Assembly: GCF_013416555.1 (NCBI RefSeq)
Contig: NZ_JACCFG010000004.1
Coordinates: forward strand, 434,001 to 498,000
Length of the DNA stretch: 64,000 bases
Source: Sphingomonas sp. R-74633
Lineage (GTDB): Bacteria; Pseudomonadota; Alphaproteobacteria; Sphingomonadales; Sphingomonadaceae
Direction of reading: 5' to 3'
The translations under genes and the position numbers were made by a program. Below, in pieces: positions 27,331-37,410 of the stretch. Below the pieces are notes generated by a model. The model did not search any database and was not told where the DNA came from. It was given only the letters and a program-made list of their open reading frames with translations. How positions within the stretch are numbered: position 1 is the first letter of the stretch; every line of letters begins with the position of its first letter.

Positions 27331-28322
27331 AGCAACTCGTCGATGATCGCCTCGACCCCGAAGGCAATTGGATCGGTACAGGGCAGGCCGAGCTCATTCT
27401 CGATCTGCCGGCAAAGCGCGCGGGCCTCATCGGCCTCCATGCGGGAAGTGTTGAGGCACACCCCCACCGCGCGAACGTTCGGGCTGGTCAGGCGCGCAGT
27501 CTGGAGGTTCGCCTCCAGACACTCCTTCAGGCCGGGCAGCGCACGCCCCGGGATGCCGCGCATATGGCTGCGGCTCGGATCGTGGCAAAGCACCAGCGCC
27601 TCGGGCTGTGCGCCGTGCAGCAGGCCGGTCGAAACACCGGCAAAGCTCGGGTGGAACAGCGACCCCTGGCCTTCGATCAGGTCCCAGCCGCCGTCATTGC
27701 GCTCGGGTGCGAGCATCTCGATGCCGCCCGAGATGAAATCGGCGACGACTGCGTCGATCGGCACGCCTTCGCCCGCGATCAGGATGCCGGTCTGGCCCGT
27801 CGCACGGAAATCTGCCTTCTCGCCGCGCGCCTTCAGCGCATCGGCCAGCGCGATCGTGGTGTACATCTTGCCGACCGAGCAATCGGTACCGACGGTGAGC
27901 ACGCGGCGGCCCGCACGGGCATAGCCGTTGCCGACGCGCAGGTCCGCGGGCGGGTCACGCACGTCGAAGAGCTGCAGGCCCTTCTCCTTCGCCAGCGCCG
28001 CCAGCTCGGGCACGTCGCGCAGCCGCTGGTGCAGGCCGGCGGCGATGTTCATCCCCGCCTCAAGCGCCGCGATCGCGTCCCGCACGAGGTCGCCGCCCAT
28101 CCGGCCGCCCGAATTGGCGATGCCGAGGACGAGCGTCTTAGCGCCCGCCGCAGCGCCTTCCGCGATCGTCATGCGCGGCAGGTCGAGGGTTAGCGTGGAG
28201 TCGTCGTGACGGAACTCGCCCACGCAATCGTCCCGCCGAAATTCGGCGAGGCCACGCGAGGTCTTGATGCCCACGAAATCGGTGCTGTGACCGAGGTAGA
28301 GGAGGAAAGGTGCCGGTATCAT
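27288..28322 (-). CDS. dgcN: DUF1611 protein, D-glutamate N-acetyltransferase DgcN
   Basis: 344 residues of the DUF1611 family. An N-terminal Rossmann-like part precedes a P-loop-like GTDCSVGKM stretch, FRATGQTG and a LCHDPSRSHMRG segment. DgcN is reported to acetylate D-Glu so that DgcA can racemise it. The pairing and overlap with the epimerase, the D-aminoacylase and a glutamate-type symporter behind, and a LysR regulator ahead all agree. No signal peptide, so cytoplasmic. The N-acetyltransferase assignment is from family knowledge; the sequence shows no GNAT fold. Confidence 0.82.
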   Translation of the reverse strand: MIPAPFLLYLGHSTDFVGIKTSRGLAEFRRDDCVGEFRHDDSTLTLDLPRMTIAEGAAAGAKTLVLGIANSGGRMGGDLVRDAIAALEAGMNIAAGLHQRLRDVPELAALAKEKGLQLFDVRDPPADLRVGNGYARAGRRVLTVGTDCSVGKMYTTIALADALKARGEKADFRATGQTGILIAGEGVPIDAVVADFISGGIEMLAPERNDGGWDLIEGQGSLFHPSFAGVSTGLLHGAQPEALVLCHDPSRSHMRGIPGRALPGLKECLEANLQTARLTSPNVRAVGVCLNTSRMEADEARALCRQIENELGLPCTDPIAFGVEAIIDELLCTEPSRPATIASY

Positions 28323-28380
28323 GTTGAGATAACGCTATCGCCCCGCTCCCGGCACCGCACATAGCGAGTGGGGCCCTCGG

Positions 28381-28397
28381 CATAGCCTGTTGTTATG
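28381..28397. promoter_or_regulatory. Candidate LysR box upstream of dgcN
   Basis: CATA-N9-TATG, a perfect short dyad that fits the T-N11-A pattern of LysR-type sites. It lies in the 83-base gap between the LysR gene and dgcN, about 60 bases before the dgcN start. A second dyad, GATAACGCTATC, sits at 28328-28339 beside the start codon. Confidence 0.5.
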
Positions 28398-28405
28398 GCC
28401 GCAGT

Positions 28406-29287
28406 TTACGCGTCGATCACCTTGGCGAGCGCCTTGAGGAAATCGGTGGCGAGCGCTGTGGGCGGCCGATTGAGCAGGAACATCGCGTGGACGTCGAAGG
28501 TCAGCTGCGGCTTCAAGGGCCGCATCGCCAGCCCGGGCACGAGCGAGGCCTGGGCGGTGAAGCTGTCCACCACCGTCATTCCCACTCCCTGCGCGACCAG
28601 CGCGGTGGCGATGTAGAAAGTCCGTGCGGAGATGACTTCGTCGAGCTCAAGCTCGAGCCGCGCGCATTCCTGGCTGAACAGCTGGCCGATCGGCCCCGAA
28701 TTGGCGAGGCTGATGAACGGGCGGCCGCGCAGCCGCTCCAGCTCGATCCGCGCCGGTGCGTTGGGCATGTCCTCTTCGCGGTAGAGCACCACCAGCTCGC
28801 CCTCGCCCAGCCAGCGATGGCCGATCGGCGCCGCGTGCGGGACCTCATAGGCGATCGCGACATCGGTCTCGCGCTCATAGAGTTTGCGCAGCAGATCGTC
28901 GTGGTGGACGGTCTGCAGGTCGAAGCGCACGCCCTCGTGATTGCGCATGAAGCGCGACACGGCAGTCGGCAGCGCGTTGAGCGCCAGACTCGGCAGCGCC
29001 GAGATCTTCAGCATCCCGCCCGCACCACGCTTCAGGTTCCGCCCCGCCTCGCGCAGCGCATAGACGCGGTCCTGGATCTCCGAGACTTCGGTGAACAGCG
29101 TGTGCGCATCCTCGGTCGGGACGAGCCGGCCATTGGTGCGGTGGAAGAGCTGGAAGCCGAGCAGGCTCTCGGCATGGCGCAGCATCTTGGAGACCGAGGG
29201 CTGCGATACGTTGAGCGCACGCGCCGCCCCGCTCACCGAGCCGTTGACATATACCGCGTGAAAGATCTCGATGTGGCGCAAGTTCAT
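28406..29287 (-). CDS. LysR-family transcriptional regulator
   Basis: 293 residues. The N-terminal winged helix reads LRHIEIFHAVYVNGSVSGAA then ALNVSQPSVSKMLRHAE; the co-inducer domain starts near residue 90. It lies immediately upstream of dgcN and in the same direction, with a LysR-type dyad between them, so it is probably the operon activator. D-glutamate or an N-acyl derivative would be a natural inducer, by inference. It is often absent in simple epimerase-only loci, which strengthens the dgc-operon reading. Confidence 0.88.
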   Translation of the reverse strand: MNLRHIEIFHAVYVNGSVSGAARALNVSQPSVSKMLRHAESLLGFQLFHRTNGRLVPTEDAHTLFTEVSEIQDRVYALREAGRNLKRGAGGMLKISALPSLALNALPTAVSRFMRNHEGVRFDLQTVHHDDLLRKLYERETDVAIAYEVPHAAPIGHRWLGEGELVVLYREEDMPNAPARIELERLRGRPFISLANSGPIGQLFSQECARLELELDEVISARTFYIATALVAQGVGMTVVDSFTAQASLVPGLAMRPLKPQLTFDVHAMFLLNRPPTALATDFLKALAKVIDA

Positions 29288-29356
29288 TGCGCCAGCCTAT
29301 CGTGCTTTGCGAAAAGCGAAAGGCCCCGCTTTGGCGCAATCGTTTCGAAGCAAGAA

Positions 29357-30049
29357 CTATCCGCCCGGCGTGAACTCGGCGACGAGGTCATAGCGGTCGC
29401 CCGGAAAGGTCTGGCGGACGAAGGTCACTGCCCTGCCCGTGCGCCAGGTCCAACGCTCGACCTGCAGGCAGGCGGTCTGCGGTTCGAGCTTGAGCCGCGT
29501 GGCGAGCGCGCGCGGGGCAGAGACGGCGCGGATGCGGTGGCGAGCGTCCGTCCACGGCACATGGTGGAGCAGCCACGAGCCCGGCGCCTCGGTCTCGAAC
29601 GTATCGGCGCGCGGCACGGGCACGGTATCGAGCGCGATCAGCCGGCGCTCGGCGGCGAAGGGCTGGCCACCGGCGAAATGCACGCCCTCGATCAGCAGTG
29701 CCGGCGCCGGGATGCCTGACAGCTCGATATCGGCATCGCGATTGACCACGCGGCAGGTGTCGAGTTCCCAGCCATAGGCTTCACCGCGCGCCGCGATCAG
29801 CTGGGCAAGGTCGGGCACCGCCAGCACCGCGGCATGGACCTGCGGGTGTGCGACGAACGAACCGGCCTTGCGGCGGCGCTCGATCAGCCCGGCATGCGCG
29901 AGCCGCTCCAGCGCCTTGCTGACGGTGGCGCGGGCGCAGCCATAGTGCGTGACCAGCTCATGCTCGAACGGAATACGATCGCCCGGGCGCAGCTCGCCCG
30001 AGCGGATGCGTTCCTCGATGTCCGAGCGAATGCGTTCCTGCAGAGTCAC
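29357..30049 (-). CDS. hutC: Histidine utilisation repressor HutC (GntR/HutC family)
   Basis: 230 residues. The N-terminal GntR helix-turn-helix spans about 5-65 (DRIPFEHELVTHYGCARATV, KALERLAHAGLIERRRKAGS) and a UTRA effector domain follows. HutC represses hut genes and is released by urocanate. The GTG start overlaps the hutF stop (GTGA), so the repressor is cotranscribed with hutF. A perfect palindrome at 31403-31420 is its probable operator, giving autoregulation. No other GntR gene lies near. Confidence 0.92.
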   Translation of the reverse strand: MTLQERIRSDIEERIRSGELRPGDRIPFEHELVTHYGCARATVSKALERLAHAGLIERRRKAGSFVAHPQVHAAVLAVPDLAQLIAARGEAYGWELDTCRVVNRDADIELSGIPAPALLIEGVHFAGGQPFAAERRLIALDTVPVPRADTFETEAPGSWLLHHVPWTDARHRIRAVSAPRALATRLKLEPQTACLQVERWTWRTGRAVTFVRQTFPGDRYDLVAEFTPGG

Positions 30050-31386
30050 GCCAGCAAATTCGTCAAAATTTTGTGATAATGATTAGCAATAGCCTCGCTC
30101 GCAAGGTGCTTGCCGCGAACGACTCGCAGCTGACCGGCGCGCCAGACGCAGTCGATCGCGCCGGCGCGGCCGGCGAAGATCCAGCGATCGAGGAAGGTGC
30201 CGGCGGACGCGCCGGCGAAGCTTGGATGTTCCATGTTCAGGGAGACAATATCGGCCGGCGCACCGGGTGCAATCCCGGTCGCGACGCCAAGCGCCTGCCC
30301 TGCGCCCTTGAGCGCTGCGGCGAACAGCGTTTCGCCGACCGACGCACCTTCTTGCAAAAGAATCGCACGCCGGCGCCGCGCCAGCCGCTGCGAATATTCA
30401 ATCGACCGCAATTCATACGCCGCGTCGATCTGGATGTTGGAATCGGTGCCGGTGGCGATGCGTCCGCCGGCCGCGAGATAACGCTCCGCGGGAAAAATGC
30501 CGTCGCCGAGATTGGCTTCGGTGACCGGGCAGAGGCCGGCGACAGCGCCCGAGGCGGCGAGCCGGTCGGCTTCCCGATCGGTGAGGTGCGTGGCGTGGAT
30601 CAGCGCCCAGCGCTCGCTCAGCTCAACGTTGTCAAGCAGCCATTCGACGGGTCGGGCACCGCTCCAGGCGAGGCAGGCCTCGACTTCCTTGACCTGCTCG
30701 GCGGCGTGGATGTGGAGCGGGCCAGAGGTTAACGCCGTGACTGCCGTTAACGCTTCAGGCGTGACGGCGCGCAGCGAGTGGGGGGCGATACCCAATATCG
30801 CGTCAGCGGGGAGCTTGGCCTTGCTCGCCTCGACCAGCCTGGCGAAGCTGTCGATATCGGAGAGGAAGCGCCGCTGGCCGGGCTTGGGCGGCTGTCCGCC
30901 GAAATCGCTGTACGCGTAGTAGACGGGGAGCAGTGTCAGGCCGATGCCGGCTTGCTCGGCGGCGTGGACGATCGCGCCGGCCGTCTCGGCCGGATCGGCG
31001 TAGCGGGCGCCATCTATGTCATTGTGAAGATAGTGAAACTCGCCGACGCGGGTGTAGCCGGTCTCGAGCATCTCGACATAGGCCTGGGCAGTGATCGCGG
31101 CGATGTCGTCGGGGGTGAGCCGGTCGAGAAACCGGTACATGATCTCGCGCCAGCTCCAGAAATCATCGTCGGGCCGGCCGCGCCGCTCGCTGAGCCCGGC
31201 CATGCCGCGCTGGAAGCCGTGGCTGTGGACATTGCCCATGCCCGGGATCGCGACGCGGTGAGGCTCGGCGTCGGGTGCGGGATTAGTGGAGGGCAGAACC
31301 TCCGAAATTCGGCCATCGGCGATGCGGACCGTGACGCGCTCGGCCCAGCCAGTCGGCAACAGCGCGGTTTCGAACCAAAGATCCAT
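30046..31386 (-). CDS. hutF: Formimidoylglutamate deiminase
   Basis: Converts N-formimino-L-glutamate to N-formyl-L-glutamate plus ammonia, the fourth step of the five-enzyme histidine pathway. 446 residues. Amidohydrolase motifs: [13 protein letters not shown] (HxH), [22 protein letters not shown] and [12 protein letters not shown] at 31386 follows GGGAGG and gives the family-typical N-terminus [10 protein letters not shown]. Divergent from hutI with the operator between, and coupled to hutC. Confidence 0.93.
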   Translation of the reverse strand: MDLWFETALLPTGWAERVTVRIADGRISEVLPSTNPAPDAEPHRVAIPGMGNVHSHGFQRGMAGLSERRGRPDDDFWSWREIMYRFLDRLTPDDIAAITAQAYVEMLETGYTRVGEFHYLHNDIDGARYADPAETAGAIVHAAEQAGIGLTLLPVYYAYSDFGGQPPKPGQRRFLSDIDSFARLVEASKAKLPADAILGIAPHSLRAVTPEALTAVTALTSGPLHIHAAEQVKEVEACLAWSGARPVEWLLDNVELSERWALIHATHLTDREADRLAASGAVAGLCPVTEANLGDGIFPAERYLAAGGRIATGTDSNIQIDAAYELRSIEYSQRLARRRRAILLQEGASVGETLFAAALKGAGQALGVATGIAPGAPADIVSLNMEHPSFAGASAGTFLDRWIFAGRAGAIDCVWRAGQLRVVRGKHLASEAIANHYHKILTNLLA

Positions 31387-31402
31387 TCCAAGCCTCCCGT
31401 TC

Positions 31403-31420
31403 GTTATGTCTAGACATAAC
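31403..31420. promoter_or_regulatory. HutC operator, perfect 18-bp palindrome
   Basis: GTTATGTCTAGACATAAC lies in the 59-base gap between the divergent hutF and hutI starts, 16 bases before the hutF ATG and 25 before the hutI ATG. One bound repressor there could block both arms. It is AT-rich relative to its surroundings and is the only such palindrome I noticed in the window. Confidence 0.85.
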
Positions 31421-31445
31421 TGGTCGCACGGGCAAGGATGCGCGC

Positions 31446-32633
31446 ATGGACCGACTCTGGACCAATGCACGGATCGCAACGATGGCGGGCCCCGGGATGG
31501 GTGTCGTCGAGCGTGGTGCAGTGGCGGCGAAAGACGGCCGGATCGCCTGGGTCGGGCTGGCAAGCGAAGCCCCAGCGGCGGCCGAGACGATCGATTGCGA
31601 AGGCCGCTGGATCACGCCTGGGCTGATCGACTGTCACACCCATCTGGTTCATGGTGGTGACCGCGCACACGAGTTCGAACTCCGCCTGCAGGGCGCGAGC
31701 TATGAGGAGATCGCGCGGGCCGGCGGTGGGATCGTCTCGACGATGCGCGCCACCCGCGAAGCCAGCGAAGCCGAACTGGTTGCGAGCGCCCTTCCACGGC
31801 TCGATGCGCTGATTGCCGAGGGCGCGACCACTGTCGAAGTGAAGTCAGGCTATGGCCTGGCACTCGACGATGAGCGCAAGATGCTGCGCGCGGCACAGGC
31901 GCTGGCACGCGAACGCAAGGTTCGGATCGCAACGACATTCCTTGGCGCACACGCCTTGCCGCCCGAATATTCAGAAAACCAATCTGGTTATATCGACCTC
32001 GTTTGCGAGACGATGATACCAGCAGTGGCTGAAGCCGGGCTCGCCGATGCGGTCGACGCCTTTTGCGAGGGCATTGGCTTCACGCTGACCGAGACCGAGC
32101 GCGTCTTCAAGGCCGCCAAGAAGCACGGCCTCAAGGTGAAACTCCACGCCGAGCAACTCTCCAACCAGCAGGGCGCCGCACTGGCAGCTTCCTATGGCGC
32201 GCTTTCGGCCGACCATCTCGAATATCTCGACGATGCCGGCATCGCGGCGATGGCCGAAGCCGGCACGGTCGCCACGCTCCTCCCCGGCGCCTATTATTTC
32301 ATGCGCGAGACCCGCCTCCCGCCGATCCAGGCACTGCGCGACGCCGGCGTACCAATCGCGCTCGCCACCGACTGCAATCCCGGCACCTCGCCGCTCACCA
32401 GCCTGCTGCTCGTCATGAACATGGGCGCCACGCTGTTCCGGCTGACCGTCGAGGAATGCCTGGCTGGCGTGACCCGCGAGGCGGCGCGCGCGCTCGGGCT
32501 CCAGCACGAAATCGGCACGATCGAAGTCGGCAAGAGCTGCGACCTGGCGCTCTGGGACATCGAGCGGCCGGCCGAGCTTGTTTATCGCATGGGGCTGAAC
32601 CCGCTTCATGCCCGCATCTGGAAGGGCGAATGA
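31446..32633 (+). CDS. hutI: Imidazolonepropionase
   Basis: Opens imidazolone-5-propionate to N-formimino-glutamate. 395 residues. Metal and substrate motifs: [48 protein letters not shown] and [10 protein letters not shown]. First gene of the hutIHGU arm, directly behind the operator. Its stop overlaps the hutH start by 4 bases (ATGA). Confidence 0.95.
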   Translation: MDRLWTNARIATMAGPGMGVVERGAVAAKDGRIAWVGLASEAPAAAETIDCEGRWITPGLIDCHTHLVHGGDRAHEFELRLQGASYEEIARAGGGIVSTMRATREASEAELVASALPRLDALIAEGATTVEVKSGYGLALDDERKMLRAAQALARERKVRIATTFLGAHALPPEYSENQSGYIDLVCETMIPAVAEAGLADAVDAFCEGIGFTLTETERVFKAAKKHGLKVKLHAEQLSNQQGAALAASYGALSADHLEYLDDAGIAAMAEAGTVATLLPGAYYFMRETRLPPIQALRDAGVPIALATDCNPGTSPLTSLLLVMNMGATLFRLTVEECLAGVTREAARALGLQHEIGTIEVGKSCDLALWDIERPAELVYRMGLNPLHARIWKGE

Positions 32634-34159
32634 CCGAAATCCTGCTGATCCCCGGCGACGTGCCGCTGGCCGAGTGGCGCGCAATCTGGCGCGGCGCGGT
32701 GCCCAGGCTCGACCCCGCCTCTGCCCCGCGCATCGCCGAGAGCGCCGCCGCGGTCGCGCGCATCCTGTCGCATGGCGAACCGGTCTACGGGATCAACACC
32801 GGCTTCGGAAAGCTCGCCAGCGTCAAGATCGAGGCCGAGGACCTGGCGACGCTCCAGCGCAATATCGTGCTCAGCCACGCCGCCGGCGTGGGCGCGCCTT
32901 CCCCCGCGCCGATCGTGCGGCTGATGATGGCGCTCAAGCTAGCCAGCCTGGCGCAGGGCGCATCGGGCGTGCAGCCGGCGACGGTGGCGTTGCTCGAGGC
33001 GATGCTCGCCATGGGGCTCACGCCGGTCGTGCCGAGCCAGGGTTCAGTCGGCGCCAGCGGCGACCTTGCCCCGCTCGCGCATATGGCCGCGACGATGATC
33101 GGCGTCGGTTCGATCGAAGTCGATGGCCGCGTGCTGCCGGCCGAACAGGCGCTGGCCGAGGCAGGTCTCCAGCCAGTGACATTGGGCCCCAAGGAGGGTC
33201 TCGCCCTCCTCAACGGCACCCAATTCTCCACCGCCAATGCGCTGGCGGGCTTGTTCGAGACCGAGACGCTGTTCCAGGCCGCGCTCGTCACCGGCGCGCT
33301 TTCGACCGAGGCGGCCAAGGGCACCGACGCGCCGTTCGACCCGCGCATCCACATGCTCCGCCGCCATCCCGGCCAGATCGCCGTCGGCGAGACGCTGCGC
33401 AGTCTGATGGCCGGCTCCGCGATCCGCGCCTCGCACCGCGACGACGATCCGCGCGTCCAGGACCCCTATTGCCTGCGCTGCCAGCCCCAGGTGATGGGCG
33501 CGGTGCTCGATCTGCTCCGCCAGGCGGCGACCACGCTGGAGACCGAGGCCAACGGCGTCAGCGATAATCCGCTGATCTTCCCCGAGACCGACGAAGCATT
33601 GTCCGGCGGCAATTTCCACGCCGAGCCCGTCGCCTTCGCAGCCGACATGATCGCGCTGGCACTGTGCGAGATCGGCTCGATCGCCGAGCGGCGGGTGGCA
33701 ATGCTCGTCGATCCCGCACTCTCCAACCTGCCCGCCTTCCTCACGCCGCAGCCGGGGCTCAATTCGGGCTTCATGATCCCTCAGGTCACCGCCGCCGCGC
33801 TCGTTTCCGAGAACAAGCAGCGCGCCACTCCGGCGAGCGTCGACTCGATCCCGACCTCTGCCAACCAGGAAGACCATGTCTCGATGGCCGCCCACGGCGC
33901 GCGCCGCCTGCTCGAAATGGCGGCGAACACCGGCGCGGTGATCGGCATCGAGCTGCTCGCCGCCGCGCAGGGCTGCGACTTCCACGCAGGGCTCACTTCG
34001 TCGGAGGCGCTGGAACGCGTCCGCGCCCGCCTGCGCCGCGAAGTGCAGACACTCGACCATGACCGGCATTTCCACCCCGACATCGAAGCCGCCACGGCAA
34101 TCGTGCGCTGCGGCGGCGTGGCCGAGGCGGCGGCGATCGCACTACCGGGCGTCGCATGA
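32630..34159 (+). CDS. hutH: Histidine ammonia-lyase
   Basis: Deaminates histidine to urocanate, the first step of the pathway. 509 residues. The self-forming MIO cofactor comes from Ala-Ser-Gly in [14 protein letters not shown], about residues 141-143. [11 protein letters not shown] and the [12 protein letters not shown] [13 protein letters not shown] stretch also match the family. ATG at 32630 is chosen over upstream in-frame starts because it overlaps the hutI stop and gives the normal length. Confidence 0.96.
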   Translation: MTEILLIPGDVPLAEWRAIWRGAVPRLDPASAPRIAESAAAVARILSHGEPVYGINTGFGKLASVKIEAEDLATLQRNIVLSHAAGVGAPSPAPIVRLMMALKLASLAQGASGVQPATVALLEAMLAMGLTPVVPSQGSVGASGDLAPLAHMAATMIGVGSIEVDGRVLPAEQALAEAGLQPVTLGPKEGLALLNGTQFSTANALAGLFETETLFQAALVTGALSTEAAKGTDAPFDPRIHMLRRHPGQIAVGETLRSLMAGSAIRASHRDDDPRVQDPYCLRCQPQVMGAVLDLLRQAATTLETEANGVSDNPLIFPETDEALSGGNFHAEPVAFAADMIALALCEIGSIAERRVAMLVDPALSNLPAFLTPQPGLNSGFMIPQVTAAALVSENKQRATPASVDSIPTSANQEDHVSMAAHGARRLLEMAANTGAVIGIELLAAAQGCDFHAGLTSSEALERVRARLRREVQTLDHDRHFHPDIEAATAIVRCGGVAEAAAIALPGVA

Positions 34160-34965
34160 GCTGGCTCGAGATTCACCGCGGCGAAGCGCCGCTGATCGTC
34201 GCCTTCCCGCATACCGGCACCGACCTCGCCGATGTCGAGGATCGCTTCATCTCGCCCTGGCTGGCGACCAAGGATGCCGATTGGTGGATCGACCGGCTCT
34301 ATGCTTTCGCCGCCGATCTCGGTGCGACGACGGTGCGGACGCGGATCTCGCGCAGCGTGATCGATGTGAACCGCGATCCCTCGGGTGCGTCGCTCTATCC
34401 GGGCCAGGCAACGACCGAGCTTTGCCCGACCACGACCTTCGACGGCGACCTGCTCTACCGCGACGGCAACCCCGATGCCGACGAGATCGCACGGCGACGC
34501 ACCGCCTTCTTCGATCCCTATCACACCGCTATCGAAGCCGAGATCGCCCGCCTCCGCGCGATCCACCCCAAGGTCGTGCTCTACGACGCCCATTCGATCC
34601 GCAGCCATGTCCCGCGCCTGTTTGACGGCGAACTGCCCCAGTTCAACATCGGCACCAATGGCGGCACCACCTGTGCCCCCGCACTCGCCCGCGCCGTCGA
34701 AGCGGCCTGTGCCTCCACCCCCTGGAGCCAGGTGACGGACGGCCGCTTTCGCGGTGGCTGGACAACGCGGCACTATGGCCGCCCCGAACAGGGCGTCCAC
34801 GCCATCCAGATGGAGCTGGCCTGCCGCGGCTATATCGACGAGCCCTCCGCCTTTGACGAGGGCCACTGGCCCACGCCCTATGACGACGCCCGCGCCGCCC
34901 CGATGCGTGCCGCCCTGACCCAGGTTCTCACCGCCTGCCTGACCTTCGCCGGAGCCCCGGAATGA
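34156..34965 (+). CDS. hutG: N-formylglutamate deformylase (amidohydrolase)
   Basis: Releases formate from N-formylglutamate, the final step to glutamate. 269 residues of the FGase family. Zinc-site candidates are in [21 protein letters not shown] and the C-terminal [11 protein letters not shown]. It is the partner expected when HutF is present, in place of a formiminoglutamase. Overlaps hutH and hutU by 4 bases at each end. Confidence 0.93.
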   Translation: MSWLEIHRGEAPLIVAFPHTGTDLADVEDRFISPWLATKDADWWIDRLYAFAADLGATTVRTRISRSVIDVNRDPSGASLYPGQATTELCPTTTFDGDLLYRDGNPDADEIARRRTAFFDPYHTAIEAEIARLRAIHPKVVLYDAHSIRSHVPRLFDGELPQFNIGTNGGTTCAPALARAVEAACASTPWSQVTDGRFRGGWTTRHYGRPEQGVHAIQMELACRGYIDEPSAFDEGHWPTPYDDARAAPMRAALTQVLTACLTFAGAPE

Positions 34966-36617
34966 CTCGCCTCGACAATAGCCGCATCATCAAGCCCGCC
35001 ACCGGCACCGCGCTGACCGCCAAGAGCTGGCTCACCGAAGCGCCGCTCCGCATGCTGATGAACAACCTCCACCCCGACGTCGCCGAGCGGCCCGAGGAGC
35101 TGGTCGTCTATGGCGGCATCGGCCGCGCCGCGCGCGACTGGGAGAGCTATGACAAGATCGTTGCAACGCTACGCGATCTCGAGGCCGACGAGACGCTGCT
35201 GATCCAGTCGGGCAAGCCTGTCGGCGTCTTCCGCACCCACGAAAACGCCCCCCGCGTCCTCCTCGCCAACTCTAACCTGGTGCCGCACTGGGCGACCTGG
35301 GAGCATTTCAACGAGCTCGATCGCAAGGGTCTGGCGATGTACGGCCAGATGACCGCGGGCTCGTGGATCTATATCGGCACCCAGGGCATCGTGCAGGGCA
35401 CCTACGAGACCTTCGCCGAGATGGGCCGCCAGCATTATGGCGGCGATCTCAAGGGCCGCTGGCTGCTCACCGCCGGCCTGGGCGGCATGGGCGGCGCCCA
35501 GCCGCTTGCGGCGGTGATGGCGGGCGCATCCTGCCTCGCCATCGAGTGCCAGCCGAGCCGGATCGAGATGCGCCTGCGCACCGGCTATCTCGACCATAAA
35601 GCCGGGACGATCGAGGAAGCGCTCGACATTATCCAGCGCGCCGACAAGCCCGTCTCGGTCGGCCTGCTCGGCAACGCGGCGGAACTGCTGCCCGAGATGT
35701 TCGCCCGCGGTATCCGCCCCGACCTGCTCACCGATCAGACCAGCGCGCATGATCCCGTGAACGGCTACCTCCCGATCGGCTGGACCGTCGCCGAGTGGCT
35801 CGAGAAGCGCGAGCGCGATCCCGAAGCCGTCGCCAAGGCGGCCAAGGCCTCGATGGCGCAGCATGTGCAGGCGATGCTCGACTTCCACGCCGCGGGTGTG
35901 CCGACGGTCGACTACGGCAACAATATCCGCCAGGTCGCGCTCGACGAGGGCGTGGCCAACGCCTTCGACTTCCCCGGCTTCGTCCCCGCCTATATCCGCC
36001 CGCTGTTCTGCAGGGGGATCGGCCCGTTCCGCTGGGTGGCGCTGTCGGGCGACCCCGAGGATATCGCCAAGACCGATGCCAAGGTGAAGGAGCTGCTGCC
36101 CGACAACGCGCACCTCCACAACTGGCTCGACATGGCCGCCGAGCGCATCCACTTCCAGGGCCTGCCCGCGCGGATCTGCTGGGTCGGGCTGGGCGACCGC
36201 CACCGGCTCGGCCTCGCTTTCAACGAGATGGTGGCGAGCGGCGAGCTCAAGGCGCCGATCGTGATCGGCCGCGACCATCTCGACAGCGGATCGGTTGCCA
36301 GCCCCAATCGCGAAACCGAGGCGATGCGCGACGGATCGGACGCGGTATCCGACTGGCCTTTGCTCAACGCGTTGCTCAACACCGCATCGGGCGCGACCTG
36401 GGTGTCGCTCCATCACGGCGGCGGCGTCGGCATGGGCTATTCGCAGCACGCCGGCATGGTGATCGTCGCCGACGGCACGCAGGAGGCGGCGTCGCGGCTC
36501 GAACGCGTGCTGTGGAACGACCCCGCAACCGGCGTGATGCGGCACGCCGACGCCGGCTACGTCGAAGCTTTGGACTGTGCGCGTGAGAAGAGGCTGAAAT
36601 TGCCCGGTATCTTGTAG
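34962..36617 (+). CDS. hutU: Urocanate hydratase
   Basis: Converts urocanate to imidazolone-propionate with tightly bound NAD+. 551 residues, normal length. The NAD-binding glycine-rich region is [16 protein letters not shown] and the catalytic cysteine lies in [10 protein letters not shown], about residue 406 (C410 in the Pseudomonas enzyme). Last gene of the hut arm, followed by two hairpins and a palindromic repeat before the convergent asparaginase-like gene. Confidence 0.96.
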   Translation: MTRLDNSRIIKPATGTALTAKSWLTEAPLRMLMNNLHPDVAERPEELVVYGGIGRAARDWESYDKIVATLRDLEADETLLIQSGKPVGVFRTHENAPRVLLANSNLVPHWATWEHFNELDRKGLAMYGQMTAGSWIYIGTQGIVQGTYETFAEMGRQHYGGDLKGRWLLTAGLGGMGGAQPLAAVMAGASCLAIECQPSRIEMRLRTGYLDHKAGTIEEALDIIQRADKPVSVGLLGNAAELLPEMFARGIRPDLLTDQTSAHDPVNGYLPIGWTVAEWLEKRERDPEAVAKAAKASMAQHVQAMLDFHAAGVPTVDYGNNIRQVALDEGVANAFDFPGFVPAYIRPLFCRGIGPFRWVALSGDPEDIAKTDAKVKELLPDNAHLHNWLDMAAERIHFQGLPARICWVGLGDRHRLGLAFNEMVASGELKAPIVIGRDHLDSGSVASPNRETEAMRDGSDAVSDWPLLNALLNTASGATWVSLHHGGGVGMGYSQHAGMVIVADGTQEAASRLERVLWNDPATGVMRHADAGYVEALDCAREKRLKLPGIL

Positions 36618-36626
36618 GCAGTCCTT

Positions 36627-36679
36627 CCTTGCCGGAAACGGCAAGGGATGGAGGCGGGCCGTTGCAACCGGCCCGCCTC
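36627..36679 (+). terminator. Tandem hairpins after hutU
   Basis: First hairpin 36627-36646: CCTTGCCG and CGGCAAGG around a GAAA tetraloop. Second 36651-36679: GAGGCGGGCCG and CGGCCCGCCTC with a 7-base loop, followed by TAAAATC. The second is a good candidate terminator of the hut transcript. Confidence 0.65.
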
Positions 36680-36703
36680 TAAAATCGATCTCATAGACAG
36701 CAC

Positions 36704-36802
36704 TTTCCCCGGCGAAGGCCGGGGCCCAGATTAAGCGTGCGCGGCGAAGACGCGCCATGGCGCGTGATTTCAAGGACTGGGCCCCGGCCTTCGCCGAGGA
36801 AA
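36704..36802. repeat. 25-bp inverted repeat, GGCCCCGGC family, copy 1
   Basis: Arms 36704-36728 and 36778-36802 are complementary at 24 of 25 positions and enclose a 49-base loop that contains the palindrome CGCGCCATGGCGCG. Same family as 52246-52328 (core CCCCGGCGAA...CCGGGGCCCA). It lies between the convergent ends of hutU and the asparaginase-like gene. Confidence 0.8.
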
Positions 36803-36809
36803 GAAGGCG

Positions 36810-37301
36810 TCAGATCTCCACGAACCTTCCCGCCTCGCGGTCCTTCACCACCTTGCCCGCTTCGAACACGGTGCCGTTCATCGTGATGTAGACGCCCGGC
36901 TGCGCGACCTGGACGGTGGCGAAGGCCATGCCGAGGTTGAAGGGCGCATCGGTCTCCGCGAAGCGCGCCGGAGCAAGCGCGCCGACCAGCACGATCGTCT
37001 TGCCGGCGATCCCCGCCAGCGCCTTGGCCGTCTCGGTCATCGTATCGGTGCCGTGGGTGATGACGATGCGGCTCGCCGAAGCGGCAGCGGCACGCGACGC
37101 GATCAGCGCGCGGTCAGCATCGTCCATCTCCAGACTGTCCTTGCGCATCACTTCCTCGATCTCGAAGGGATTCAGCACACGCCCGACCTCAAGCAGCCGC
37201 GACATCATCGTGCCGACGATCGTGTATTTGCTCGACGCGTCGAAATATTGCTTGTCGATCGTACCGCCGGTGGTGAGCACGAGGATCGGTTGCTGGGTCA
37301 T
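36810..37301 (-). CDS. Short asparaginase-domain protein (163 residues)
   Basis: Carries the N-terminal half of the type I/II asparaginase fold: the first catalytic Thr in LTTGGTIDKQYF and the second motif THGTDTMTETA. The roughly 150-residue C-terminal domain of full asparaginases is absent, with no remnant downstream on either side of the stop at 36810. Single-domain proteins of this size are annotated across sphingomonads, so it is probably a genuine short form. Whether it hydrolyses asparagine is unknown. Divergent from the DUF2946 gene. Confidence 0.78.
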   Translation of the reverse strand: MTQQPILVLTTGGTIDKQYFDASSKYTIVGTMMSRLLEVGRVLNPFEIEEVMRKDSLEMDDADRALIASRAAAASASRIVITHGTDTMTETAKALAGIAGKTIVLVGALAPARFAETDAPFNLGMAFATVQVAQPGVYITMNGTVFEAGKVVKDREAGRFVEI

Positions 37302-37410
37302 GCGCGGGCCTTACGCCCCTTCCTTGCCAAGGTCATGGGACAAAATGCCCATATCGCCTGCACGATTACGCAGGTGACAGGTGGCGCCAAACCGCGTAGC
37401 CACGCCGGCC

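Noticed and set aside
36810..37301. Asparaginase-like gene as a frameshifted pseudogene.
   Set aside because: No remainder of the C-terminal domain is visible downstream in any frame, and both catalytic motifs are intact.
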